DNA of 64,000 nt from NCBI RefSeq assembly GCF_902506425.1, contig NZ_LR732469.1, forward strand, positions 995,001 to 1,059,000, written 5' to 3'. The stretch is from Novosphingobium sp. 9U (GTDB lineage Bacteria > Pseudomonadota > Alphaproteobacteria > Sphingomonadales > Sphingomonadaceae). The position numbers were made by a program, and so were the translations under genes. The notes beneath the pieces were generated by a model. That model worked only from the letters and a program-made list of their open reading frames with translations. It did no database searches and was not told the DNA's origin. This document shows positions 50,089 through 59,579 of this stretch, in pieces; the stretch's first letter is position 1, and each line of letters begins with the position of its first letter.

Positions 50089-51236
50089 CCGCCACACTCG
50101 TGCGCGTCGTCCAGGATCATCGCGATAGCAGAACGCGCCAGCGCTTGCGCCGTACTGACCGACTGGCCGAGGTAGCTCCGGTAATACGCTGCCAGTTCGA
50201 CGCGCGCAGCTTCGATCTCGGCTGCACTCACGCCCGTGCGTTTTGGGACCGACTTGCGATTGGAACCCTCCACTCGCCCGAGCCTTGCCATCTGCATCGA
50301 AGTCTCGAACCCGCGATATGCGGCGAAGCGGATCGTGCCGTCGCACTCGGGCCAGGCCTTCAGCAGCTTGTCCGAGAGCGCGGTCAGCGCAGGCGTGGGC
50401 GGCAGGGTCTGCTCGCAATCGGCATCAAGGACGAAGTTGTCCATGGTCGAGCCGAACACCGGTCCGGTTGCCTGCAGCAAGGCGGGATGGCGGACGATGG
50501 CAGCGCAGGGCAGGGTGCGACGATCGTTGGTCAGCAGCGACCCGGCATCGAGTTCCGGAAGGTACGGGCCGAGCACGTTGAGGAAGTTCGCGAAGTGGCG
50601 GTCGGACACGAACAGGTCGTCGACGCTGCGCACGGCGACGCCGTCCGCGCCGGGTTCGGTCAGGATCGAGCGGCCGAACGACTGGTTTTCGTCATTCTGC
50701 ATCGCGGCCATGTAGGGGCGCAGCAATCGGGTGATCGTGGCCCGCGCGCCACGGCGTGTCGCCGCCGACCAGTCCGCATCCACCGGCTCGGCCGCCCAGA
50801 GCGCCGTCGCCTCCAGCAGGGGCGCGGCGCCGGGATCGAGCTGCCGCAGCACGGGCAAGGCGGTATCGGGCGAAGCGACGAGAACGGCGACGGCGAGCTC
50901 GGCATTGCGCGTGGCATAAGCCGCGGCGATGCAGCGTTTCAGCGGTATGCTTTTGCCTGCCGTGCCACACGCGCGGATCGTGCGCAAAGCCTCACGCTGC
51001 GCAGGAAGCTGGTTCGACGGTCCGCGCCCGAAGGCACTCGTCTTCGCCAGCGCGAACAGCTCGGCCATCTTGCGGTCCGCGGCGGCGAGGTCTGCATCTT
51101 CGCAGATTGCCTGCTCGACTTGCGTGCGCGCCGCCGTGCACGCGAAGCTGGGCTGTTGCGGGGCAGCTGCCGTGGCGTGTGTTGGGGATAGCACGGCAGA
51201 CACAAGAAGCGCCGCGGCGGCACCAAATTTCAGCAT
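50085..51236 (-). CDS. Exported protein with N-terminal LprI-like (DUF1311) domain
   Basis: A 383-aa protein. The start at the ATG complementary to 51234-51236 gives a normal signal peptide (MLKFGAAAALLVSAVLS, cut after ATAA). Immediately after comes an LprI-like module, FACTAARTQVEQAICEDADL followed by AAADRKMAELFALA, with the family Cys pair. The remaining ~300 residues are unknown, with further cysteines (IRACGTAGK, LPCAAIVRH, DADCEQTL, WPECDGTI) that may form disulfides. LprI proteins were described as lysozyme inhibitors, but most members are uncharacterised. Periplasmic or exported. Confidence 0.75.
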   Translation of the reverse strand: MLKFGAAAALLVSAVLSPTHATAAAPQQPSFACTAARTQVEQAICEDADLAAADRKMAELFALAKTSAFGRGPSNQLPAQREALRTIRACGTAGKSIPLKRCIAAAYATRNAELAVAVLVASPDTALPVLRQLDPGAAPLLEATALWAAEPVDADWSAATRRGARATITRLLRPYMAAMQNDENQSFGRSILTEPGADGVAVRSVDDLFVSDRHFANFLNVLGPYLPELDAGSLLTNDRRTLPCAAIVRHPALLQATGPVFGSTMDNFVLDADCEQTLPPTPALTALSDKLLKAWPECDGTIRFAAYRGFETSMQMARLGRVEGSNRKSVPKRTGVSAAEIEAARVELAAYYRSYLGQSVSTAQALARSAIAMILDDAHECGG

Positions 51237-51304
51237 GTCGACACCTGCTCCTCGATCCGGTCCGGGCTTCTCGCATGCCTGCACCGGCCATCCAAGCGGC
51301 GAGG

Positions 51305-51955
51305 CTAACCGGTTTCGCCGCCATCTTGAGGATGGTGCGGCACCAGGATCAGCGTGCGGCCCTCCACTCGCCAGCTCGCCAGGCGCGAGAGCAGGTTCAT
51401 GCCGATGACGTTCGCGTCACCCAGGCCGGGGGCGACGACAGCGTCGAGATCGCGCGCGACGACGTTGCCGAAGCGCAGCTCGTCCACCGTGGTGAGCTGG
51501 GCCTGGATGGTGCCGTTGGCCGTGCGCATCATCACCGCCTGCGGCAGCGGCTTGGGCTTGAGCCCTGCGGCTTCGGCGATGGCGGGCGAGATCGCGGTGA
51601 GGGTGGCGCCCGTGTCGATCAGGAAGCGTCCCTCGACGCCGTTCAGGCGCGCGGTAAGCCAAAAGTGCCCATCGCCGTCCATCGGCACGCGCGTCTCTCC
51701 ACCCTCGACCGACTGTGCGGGCAAGCCAAGCTGTGGCAGCGCGAGATCGTTGCCGGTGGTGAAGCGCGTCACTTGCGCGATCGTCAGCAGCAAAGCCGCG
51801 ACGAGCCCGAGATTGCCGACACCGCGCACGAAGCCGCCGAGGATCGGCAGCGGACGCCGCAGCATGCCGCCCACCGTCCCCACCAGAATCGAGACGATCG
51901 CTAGCGCGAGCAGCGGCTGCTGCATGAGGAATTGGATGAGGCCGGGGAAATCCAC
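51305..51955 (-). CDS. Membrane-anchored retropepsin-like aspartic protease
   Basis: A 216-aa clan AA protease. Two N-terminal hydrophobic segments (about residues 14-31 and 47-62) anchor it. The periplasmic domain carries the single catalytic motif LIDTGATLTAISP (DTGA at 114-117), so it must dimerise to be active, and ends with NVIGMNLLSRLASWRVEG. It belongs to the bacterial TIGR02281-type retropepsins, whose substrates are mostly unknown. It lies 68 bp upstream of the LprI-like gene in the same direction. Confidence 0.88.
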   Translation of the reverse strand: MDFPGLIQFLMQQPLLALAIVSILVGTVGGMLRRPLPILGGFVRGVGNLGLVAALLLTIAQVTRFTTGNDLALPQLGLPAQSVEGGETRVPMDGDGHFWLTARLNGVEGRFLIDTGATLTAISPAIAEAAGLKPKPLPQAVMMRTANGTIQAQLTTVDELRFGNVVARDLDAVVAPGLGDANVIGMNLLSRLASWRVEGRTLILVPHHPQDGGETG

Positions 51956-52105
51956 TGGTTTGCTCTAGCACGGGCAAGCTGACTGCTTGCTGTAGGGGTG
52001 ATGTAGGATGCCAGGCCCAAAATTGCACCTGCGGGCAGCATGCCGCCGACCTCCGCACCTTCACCATTCCCGCTCTCGCGGGGCTGACGAGGTGAGGGTA
52101 CGGCC

Positions 52106-53281
52106 CTAGCGCTCGCTTGTGCCTACCGTCTCATCCAGCATCGACAGCACCCGCTCGCGATCCGGGAACCCTTCCGCGATCCAGCGCTCCTCTATCGCGC
52201 GAAGGGTGCGGGCGACCTCTGGCCCAGCCTTGATCCCGCGCTCGACGATCTCGCCGCCTTTCAGCGGGAACTGAGGGATGTCCCAGCCCTCAAGCGGCGC
52301 GGCCGATCTACCCGCGATGAGCAGCCGGTCCAGCGCTTCGCTGCGGCCGAGGCGATAGGCGATGGCTCGCGGCTCATCGTCCGGCTCTGTCCGCGACGCC
52401 GCGGTGACCACGCGCTTCTTCTGCGCGGCGGAGAGCCGGAAGCGGGCGGCGACATGCTCTGCCAGCACCGGCTCGGGCGGGAGCAGCGCGGCGAGGCGGC
52501 GCAGGGGATCGGGCGCGATGCCCTCGGCCTGCTCTTGCGCGATGAGGTCTGCCAGCGCCTCGGCTCGCGCTTCGGGGAGGATCTGTGCCAGTACGCCGAG
52601 GTCCGCCATGCGCGCGATCGTGGGCGCCGGATCGGGCAGACCAAGGAGGTTCATCGTCTCCATGCCGATCCGCTCGCGCGAGAGGCCCTTCAGCGTCGAG
52701 GCGAGTTCGCTGCACGCGGCTTCCGCCTCTTTATCCGCAGGGAGGCTGCCGAAGCGCGCCTGGAAGCGGAAGTAGCGCAGAATGCGCAAGTGATCCTCGC
52801 GGATGCGCTCGCGTGCATCGCCGATGAAGCGCACGCGCCGAGCCGAGAGGTCGACCAGGCCGTCGAACCAATCCGAGATCTCGTGGGTGAGCGGGTCGGC
52901 ATAGAGCGCGTTGATGGTAAAGTCGCGCCGGGCCGCATCCTCGCGCCAATCTGAGGCGAAGGCGACCGTGGCGCGGCGCCCGTCGGTGCTGACGTCGCGC
53001 CGCAAGGTGGTGATCTCGACCGAACCATCGGCGAGCACGGCCGTAATGGTGCCGTGCTCGATCCCTGTGGGCACGCTGCGGATGCCGGCCGCAGTCAGCC
53101 GCTCGACGACCTGCTCGGGCAGGAGCGGCGTGGCGATGTCGATGTCCTTGACAGCTACACCCAGCAGCGTGTCACGCACCGCCCCACCGACATAGCGCGC
53201 GTGACCCGGGCCGAGTGCCTCCACCAGCGCGAGCAGCGCCGGCCGCTGGGTCCATGGCGCAGCAGGCAGCCGTTCAGCCAT
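52106..53281 (-). CDS. cca: CCA tRNA nucleotidyltransferase
   Basis: A 391-aa class II CCA-adding enzyme that builds or repairs the 3' CCA end of tRNAs. The nucleotidyltransferase core has RYVGGAVRDTLLG, catalytic carboxylates DIDIAT, and RRDFTINALYAD. The RNA-binding and template part has REDHLRILRYFRFQARFG and LSRERIGMETMNLLG. The alphaproteobacterial type lacks the HD domain. The ATG complementary to 53279-53281 overlaps the Nudix gene by eight bases, in a chain DUF1285-Nudix-cca. Confidence 0.93.
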   Translation of the reverse strand: MAERLPAAPWTQRPALLALVEALGPGHARYVGGAVRDTLLGVAVKDIDIATPLLPEQVVERLTAAGIRSVPTGIEHGTITAVLADGSVEITTLRRDVSTDGRRATVAFASDWREDAARRDFTINALYADPLTHEISDWFDGLVDLSARRVRFIGDARERIREDHLRILRYFRFQARFGSLPADKEAEAACSELASTLKGLSRERIGMETMNLLGLPDPAPTIARMADLGVLAQILPEARAEALADLIAQEQAEGIAPDPLRRLAALLPPEPVLAEHVAARFRLSAAQKKRVVTAASRTEPDDEPRAIAYRLGRSEALDRLLIAGRSAAPLEGWDIPQFPLKGGEIVERGIKAGPEVARTLRAIEERWIAEGFPDRERVLSMLDETVGTSER

Positions 53282-53867
53282 GCCAGTGCAGCCGCCCCGC
53301 CAGGTTGTGCAGGATCGCGCCGGTGACGCCCCAGATCGCGTGGCCACGCCAGCCGACCTCGATGAACGCGTGCGTTCGGCCCTCGTGCTCCAGGCTCTTC
53401 TGCTTCTGGTTGGCGCGGTCCAGCACGAAGTCGACCGGCGCCTCGAACCAGCTGGCGACCTCAGCCGGGTTGGGCACGATCTCCACGTCTGCCGGGATGA
53501 CGCCGAGAACGGGTGTGATCTCATATCCCGAGCCCGTCCGGTAGAGATCGCTGGTGCCGATTACCTGTACGACCTCGGGCGGGATGCCGAGTTCCTCCCA
53601 TGCCTCGCGCAGGGCCGCCTCGACCGGCGTCTCGCCAGGATCGATCCGTCCACCGGGAAAAGCGATCTGGCCGGCATGCGCGCGCATGGTCGAGGGGCGG
53701 TGGAGGAACAGCATGCCCGGCCGTTCGCGCTCGGTGATGGCGATCAGCACGGCGGCGGGGGTGAAGCGCTCGATCTCGTGGATGCGCGGGTCCACCCACA
53801 GCTGCGGGGGGCTGGCGGCGTGGCCGGCCTCGAACAAGTCCGACACGCGATCGAACAAGGCGCTCAT
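53274..53867 (-). CDS. Nudix hydrolase, CoA pyrophosphatase type
   Basis: A 197-aa Nudix enzyme. The Nudix box GRIDPGETPVEAALREAWEE with LGI continues directly from the CoA-specific UPF0035 motif MLFLHRPSTMRAHAGQIAFPGG. This double signature marks YeaB/NudL-like enzymes that cleave CoA and acyl-CoA to phosphopantetheine and 3',5'-ADP. The start at the ATG complementary to 53865-53867 overlaps DUF1285 by four bases. Housekeeping of CoA metabolites is the likely role. Confidence 0.9.
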   Translation of the reverse strand: MSALFDRVSDLFEAGHAASPPQLWVDPRIHEIERFTPAAVLIAITERERPGMLFLHRPSTMRAHAGQIAFPGGRIDPGETPVEAALREAWEELGIPPEVVQVIGTSDLYRTGSGYEITPVLGVIPADVEIVPNPAEVASWFEAPVDFVLDRANQKQKSLEHEGRTHAFIEVGWRGHAIWGVTGAILHNLAGRLHWHG

Positions 53868-54409
53868 TCCGGCACCAGCGTGAAGGTCATGCCCATGCTC
53901 GCGACGCTGGTGCCATCGCCGGCAATGGCGATCTCGGCCAGTTGCGCCCAGGTGCTGCGGTTCAGGCGCGCCTCGGTGCCATGGCGGACGGAGAGGTAGA
54001 CGGCGGGGTTGTCCGCATCGCCAGTGACGCGCAGCGGGTGGTCGGGTCCGGCGATCACGAGGTCGTCGGTGTTGAGCAGGAAGGCCAGCGCATCGCCGTC
54101 CTGCCGCACGTCGATGGCGATGAAGGCTGCGTCCTCGACCTCGATCGACAGTTTCTGCACGGGCGTGACCAGCCAATGCTGCCCTTGCTCATCGCGCATG
54201 AGCAACGAGGCGAACGCGCGCACTATGGCCGGACGGTTGATCGCGCCGCCTTGATGCGTCCAGCGCCCATCGGCGGCAATGCGCATCTCGCTGTCGCCGG
54301 TCTCCTCGGGCGACCACTTGTCGAGCGGTGGGAGTTTTCGCGCCTCCACCAGTTCGGCGATCTGGGCGAGGGACAGGCTGGCGAGTTCGGGAGGCGGTTC
54401 GTAGGGCAT
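53864..54409 (-). CDS. DUF1285 family protein
   Basis: A 181-aa cytoplasmic protein. Its family features are DGRWTHQGGAINRPAIVRAFA, LLMRDEQGQHWLVTPVQKLSIEVEDA and a C-terminal ARLNRSTWAQLAEIA. DUF1285 proteins are conserved across alphaproteobacteria and have no established activity. The start at the ATG complementary to 54407-54409 removes a repeat-derived upstream extension. It is the first gene of the DUF1285-Nudix-cca chain, so its conservation may reflect a link to tRNA or CoA metabolism (inference). Confidence 0.85.
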   Translation of the reverse strand: MPYEPPPELASLSLAQIAELVEARKLPPLDKWSPEETGDSEMRIAADGRWTHQGGAINRPAIVRAFASLLMRDEQGQHWLVTPVQKLSIEVEDAAFIAIDVRQDGDALAFLLNTDDLVIAGPDHPLRVTGDADNPAVYLSVRHGTEARLNRSTWAQLAEIAIAGDGTSVASMGMTFTLVPE

Positions 54410-54498
54410 CGATCGGGCGATGCCAGATCGGGCGGCGGGCAACAATGGGGCGCGCGGGTGATCTGGCGAACCTGACAGCGAACGGGAAGCTCTACCGG

Positions 54499-54632
54499 TC
54501 CTCCCCTGCAAGGGGAGGTGGCAGACGCGAAGCGGCTGACGGAGGGGTGTCACCGCTCGCGGAGTGCTCGATCGAAAGGGTTACACCCTTCCGTCAGTCC
54601 TGCGGGCTGACACCTCCCCTTCCAGGGGAGGA
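54499..54632. repeat. 134-bp dispersed palindromic element (inverted repeat)
   Basis: The left arm starts TCCTCCCCTGCAAGGGGAGG (54499-54518) and continues with GACGGAGGGGTGT. The right arm, read in reverse complement from 54632, starts TCCTCCCCTGGAAGGGGAGG and continues with GACGGAAGGGTGT. Each end is itself a hairpin, and the whole element is an imperfect inverted repeat about 55 bp per arm around a ~25-bp centre. It fills the gap between DUF1285 and the GNAT gene. Such elements are familiar from sphingomonad genomes; there is no coding capacity. Confidence 0.8.
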
Positions 54633-54637
54633 TCAAG

Positions 54638-55153
54638 TCATCGCAACCACGGACCCAGCGTACCTCGTTCCGGCAGTACCGCGGGATTGTCGCATCGCAC
54701 CAACAGGCGGCTCTGGTCAAACGGACCGGGCAAGGTCCAGCCACCTGTCCGCTCGTTCGAAAAGCCCCAGAAGCGGCCGTAGTATTCCGCATCGCCGATC
54801 ATCACCTGGGGCAAGGGTGCGCGGGCGTCGATGCCGGCGAGGCTGGCGGTGACCAGCGCCTTGCCGAAGCCGCTGCCTTGCTGCTCGGGCAGCACCGCGA
54901 CCGGGCCGACCATGATCATCGGATGCGCGCGACCGTCCTCGGCATTCAGCGCCACGGGCCAGCACTGGATCGTGCCGACCAGCATCTCACGCGCATCCAG
55001 CGCGGCGAAGCTGAGCGCCGGGAGCCAATCCATGCCCTCGCGCACCTTGTAGGCAGTACGCTGATGGCGCGCGGGCTCGAACGCACGGTCGAGCAGCTCC
55101 TCGACGAGGGCGGGATCGACGTTGTCGAGCGGGATGATAGCGGCTTCGGACAT
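54638..55153 (-). CDS. GNAT-family N-acetyltransferase
   Basis: A 171-aa acetyltransferase. The acetyl-CoA-binding motif A reads VGPVAVLPEQQGSGFGKALV, close to the Q/RxxGxG/A pattern, followed by VMIGDAEYYGRFWGFSNE. These features match the YhbS-like GNATs. Substrate unknown. It ends six bases from the palindromic element, which may serve as its 3' end. It begins 41 bp after the sugar-dehydrogenase gene stop, in the same direction. Confidence 0.88.
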   Translation of the reverse strand: MSEAAIIPLDNVDPALVEELLDRAFEPARHQRTAYKVREGMDWLPALSFAALDAREMLVGTIQCWPVALNAEDGRAHPMIMVGPVAVLPEQQGSGFGKALVTASLAGIDARAPLPQVMIGDAEYYGRFWGFSNERTGGWTLPGPFDQSRLLVRCDNPAVLPERGTLGPWLR

Positions 55154-55194
55154 GGCCGCGCGCCGATAGGGTCAGCGGTCGCGAATGTCGATGT

Positions 55195-56373
55195 TTATTG
55201 CGGCGTCAGCTTCAGCAGGCGCCCGGCTCCGGACTCCTGGCCATCCTCCAGCAGCCACACCGCGCCATCGGGACCTTGCTCGATCTCGCGGATGCGGTGC
55301 TCGACGGGGGTGCGGGCCACCTCGCGAGCGCTCTCGCCATCGATGGCGACGCGCACCAGCACGTTGGGCTTCATGCCGCCGATCAGCGCCTGTCCGCGCC
55401 AGCTGGGGAACACCGTCCCTGAGTAGAAGATGAAATCGCCCGGCGCGATCACCGGATTCCAACTGATCGCGGGCTGCGCAAGGTCAGGCCGGGTCTTGTT
55501 GCGCGGGATCGGCGTGCCGTCGTAATTGTCGCCGTCCGAAACCAGCGGCCAGCCATAGTTCTGCCCCGGCTTGACCAGGTTCAGCTCGTCGCCGCCCTTG
55601 GGCCCATGCTCCAGATCCCAGAGACGCCCCTGCGCATCGAACGCCAGGCCAAGCACGTTGCGGTGGCCGTAGCTCCAGATCTGGTTGGAGGGCGATCCCT
55701 TGGCGCCAAAGGGGTTGCCGGTCGCCGGCGTCCCATCGAGGTTGAGGCGCAGCACCTTGCCCAGATTGACCGAGAGATCCTGCGCAGGCGTGAACTTCTG
55801 CCGCTCACCCGAGGAGACGAACATGTACCGTCCATCGGGCGAAAACGCGATGCGGTGCGAGTAGTGGCCGTTGCCTTCCACCTTGGGCGTTTGCCGCCAG
55901 ATGACCTTGAGATCCTGCAGCGAACAGGCAAGGGGCGTCGCGCAAGCCAGCGTGCCGCGACCGGCCACCGCGCCGCGCGTGGCGCCGGAGCCAGCCTCCG
56001 CCCAGCTGAGATAGATCGTGCGGCCATCGAGCGAGGTGCCGGGCCGGTGCTGGCCGGGCGCGAACACCACATCACCCAGGCCGCCCTGTCCGGCGTATGC
56101 GACCTTCGGGATGCCGCTGACCGCGCCGATCTTGCCGTCCGTAATGCGGAACTTGAGCGCGCCCTTGCGTTCGGTGACGAGCAGGATGCCGGTGCCGTCA
56201 TCGAAGTCCATCGCCCATGGCTCGTCGAACTGCCCCATGACCTCGGTCCTGAACCCATCCGCAGGAGCAGACACCGCCTTTTCCCCCGAGGACGAAGCGC
56301 CACAGCTTGCGAGGCCGATCACGAGGGGCGATACTAGGGCGAGATAGCGGCCAGTGCCGTGCATGTCGGTCAT
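55195..56373 (-). CDS. PQQ-dependent aldose sugar dehydrogenase-like lipoprotein
   Basis: A 392-aa protein with a lipoprotein signal (VIGLASC, lipid Cys at about residue 24) and a six-bladed beta-propeller of the soluble glucose dehydrogenase/YliI family. Typical blocks are FDEPWAMDFDDGTGILLVTE, GNGHYSHRIAFSPDGRYMF, SYGHRNVLGLAF, EHGPKGGDELNLVKPGQNYG and HRIREIEQGPDGAVWLLED. These enzymes oxidise aldose sugars with PQQ in the periplasm; cofactor production is not visible here. The start could also be three codons downstream. The gene is divergent from rnhB with only five bases between starts. Confidence 0.88.
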   Translation of the reverse strand: MTDMHGTGRYLALVSPLVIGLASCGASSSGEKAVSAPADGFRTEVMGQFDEPWAMDFDDGTGILLVTERKGALKFRITDGKIGAVSGIPKVAYAGQGGLGDVVFAPGQHRPGTSLDGRTIYLSWAEAGSGATRGAVAGRGTLACATPLACSLQDLKVIWRQTPKVEGNGHYSHRIAFSPDGRYMFVSSGERQKFTPAQDLSVNLGKVLRLNLDGTPATGNPFGAKGSPSNQIWSYGHRNVLGLAFDAQGRLWDLEHGPKGGDELNLVKPGQNYGWPLVSDGDNYDGTPIPRNKTRPDLAQPAISWNPVIAPGDFIFYSGTVFPSWRGQALIGGMKPNVLVRVAIDGESAREVARTPVEHRIREIEQGPDGAVWLLEDGQESGAGRLLKLTPQ

Positions 56374-56378
56374 AGTCC

Positions 56379-57029
56379 TTGGTAACGCACAACTCACCAT
56401 CGGTTCCCGCTCCCTGGTACCCCGGTGCCGATTATGTGATCGGCGTCGATGAAGCAGGGCGTGGACCGCTGGCCGGACCAGTGGTCGCAGCCGCCGTCGT
56501 GCTGTGCAAGCCGCGCCCTGCGGGGCTCGATGATTCCAAGAAGCTCACGCGCGATCGCCGCGCCGTGCTGGAGGCGAGCATCAAGCGCCGCTGCCGTTGG
56601 GCGGTGGGTGTGGTCGAAGTGGACCAGATCGACGAACTGAACATCTTTGGCGCGACCATGCTGGCGATGACGCTGGCGGTGCAGGGCTTGTGCGAGCAAC
56701 TCGGCACCACGCCGCGCGAGGTGCTGATCGACGGCAACCTGACGCCTGCCGGCCGCCGTCCCGAGTGGTGCTGGCAGGCACGCCCGATCGTCGGTGGTGA
56801 TGGAATCGAGCCGTGTATCTCGGCCGCCTCCATCATCGCCAAGGAGCACCGCGACCGCCTGATGCGCGAGCTTGCAGAGGCGCATCCGCACTATGGCTGG
56901 GAGCGCAACGCCGGCTACGGAACGCCCGAGCATCTCACCGCGCTGCGCCGCCACGGCCCCACACCCCACCATCGCCGCAGCTTCGCGCCGGTGTCGCAGC
57001 TGAGCCTGGAACTGGAGACATTGTCATGA
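56379..57029 (+). CDS. rnhB: Ribonuclease HII
   Basis: A 216-aa enzyme that cuts RNA in RNA-DNA hybrids and removes misincorporated ribonucleotides. The active-site stretch YVIGVDEAGRGPLAGPVVAA supplies the first Asp/Glu pair, with LDDSKKL and ISAASIIAKEHRDRLM following. No ATG or GTG is available before the conserved region. TTG 56379 is the only start after the in-frame stop at 56373-56375, and no clear ribosome site precedes it. It overlaps the SDR gene by four bases. Confidence 0.92.
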   Translation: MVTHNSPSVPAPWYPGADYVIGVDEAGRGPLAGPVVAAAVVLCKPRPAGLDDSKKLTRDRRAVLEASIKRRCRWAVGVVEVDQIDELNIFGATMLAMTLAVQGLCEQLGTTPREVLIDGNLTPAGRRPEWCWQARPIVGGDGIEPCISAASIIAKEHRDRLMRELAEAHPHYGWERNAGYGTPEHLTALRRHGPTPHHRRSFAPVSQLSLELETLS

Positions 57030-57937
57030 GCGGCTTCACGGCGAAGGACGTCCCCAGCCAGCGCGGCAAGTGCGTGGTGGTGACCGGTGCGAACACCGGC
57101 ATCGGCTTTGCCGCCGCGCACGTCCTGGCAGAGCGCGGCGCACGCGTGCTGCTCGCCTGCCGTGACCGGGACAAGGCGCAGAACGCCATGGCGCGCATCC
57201 GCAATGCAGTACCCAGCGCCGACCTCGCCTTCGTGCCGCTCGATCAGGCGGACCTTGGCAGCGTGCGCGATGCGGCAGAGATCATCGGCTGGGAGCCGCG
57301 CGTCGACGTGCTCCTCAACAACGCGGGCGTCATGTTCCCGCCGCTCCAGCGCACGGTGCAAGGACATGAGCTGCAGTTCGGGGTGAACCATCTGGGCACC
57401 TTCGCCCTGACCGGGCTGTTGCTCGGCAAGCTGGCGCAGACGCCCGGCAGCCGGGTCGTGGTAACCTCCAGTTTGGCGCATGGCGGCGGCAAGATCGACT
57501 GGGACGACATCGACGCGTACCGCTCCTACAGCCGCACTCAGCGCTATTCAGATAGCAAGCTGATGAACCTGCTGTTCGCCTTCGAGCTCGATCGGCGGTT
57601 GCGCGCGGCGGGCTCTCCGCTCAAGGCGATCGCCTGCCATCCGGGCATCGCCGCGACCGAGCTGGTGCGGCACTTGCCGGCGATCGCACGCCTGAGCTGG
57701 CCGGTGATGACCATGGTCCTCAACTCGGCCGAGCAGGGGGCCTGGCCGGCTTTGCAAGCGGCCACGGCGTCCGGAGTCCAGGGCGGAGAGTACTATGGTC
57801 CGCAGCGGCTGCGCGGGGCGGCGGGTCCCTCCGGCCTTGCACGATGCAAGGACAAGGCACGCGACACCATTGCAGCGGAGCGGTTGTGGAACTTGTCGGT
57901 CGAGCTGACCGGGGTGGATCCGCTCAGCGGCAAATAA
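57026..57937 (+). CDS. SDR-family oxidoreductase (retinol dehydrogenase-like)
   Basis: A 303-aa short-chain dehydrogenase with cofactor motif TGANTGIG, structural NNAGV, a Ser in VVTSSLAHGGG, and the catalytic YSDSK. The long C-terminal region with GEYYGPQRLRGAAGPSG is characteristic of the eukaryotic-RDH/WW-oxidoreductase-like SDR subgroup common in bacteria. Substrate unknown. The ATG overlaps the rnhB stop. It is followed by the regulatory region of ccrM. Confidence 0.87.
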   Translation: MSGFTAKDVPSQRGKCVVVTGANTGIGFAAAHVLAERGARVLLACRDRDKAQNAMARIRNAVPSADLAFVPLDQADLGSVRDAAEIIGWEPRVDVLLNNAGVMFPPLQRTVQGHELQFGVNHLGTFALTGLLLGKLAQTPGSRVVVTSSLAHGGGKIDWDDIDAYRSYSRTQRYSDSKLMNLLFAFELDRRLRAAGSPLKAIACHPGIAATELVRHLPAIARLSWPVMTMVLNSAEQGAWPALQAATASGVQGGEYYGPQRLRGAAGPSGLARCKDKARDTIAAERLWNLSVELTGVDPLSGK

Positions 57938-59388
<1,451 letters not shown>

Positions 59389-59468
59389 GTCACACCCGAT
59401 GCGCGGCTGTGCAAGCTCTGGCAGCTTGATAGGCATGATGCTCGTTGCTCGCGCTCGTAAATGATATT

Positions 59469-59557
59469 CGTCATTCCCGCGAACGCGGGATTCCATCTCC
59501 GATCGTTGCGGAACAGGATAGGGCTCGAGATGGATCCCCGCGTTTGCGGGGATGACG
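59469..59557. repeat. REP/BIME-like inverted element upstream of folP
   Basis: The left unit CGTCATTCCCGCGAACGCGG (59469-59488) and, in reverse complement from 59557, the right unit CGTCATCCCCGCAAACGCGG are near-identical. Both go on into a G/A(T)TCCATCTC sequence. Each unit contains an internal hairpin, giving a two-unit inverted element of about 89 bp, as in bacterial REP/BIME sequences. Translated on the minus strand it gives the well-known spurious peptide NPAFAGMT. It separates ccrM from folP. Confidence 0.85.
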
Positions 59558-59579
59558 AGTCCTTGTGGGAGCCGTTGTC

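Noticed and set aside
54499-54632. CRISPR-like array
   Set aside because: Only two inverted arms, no regular direct repeats with spacers and no cas genes.
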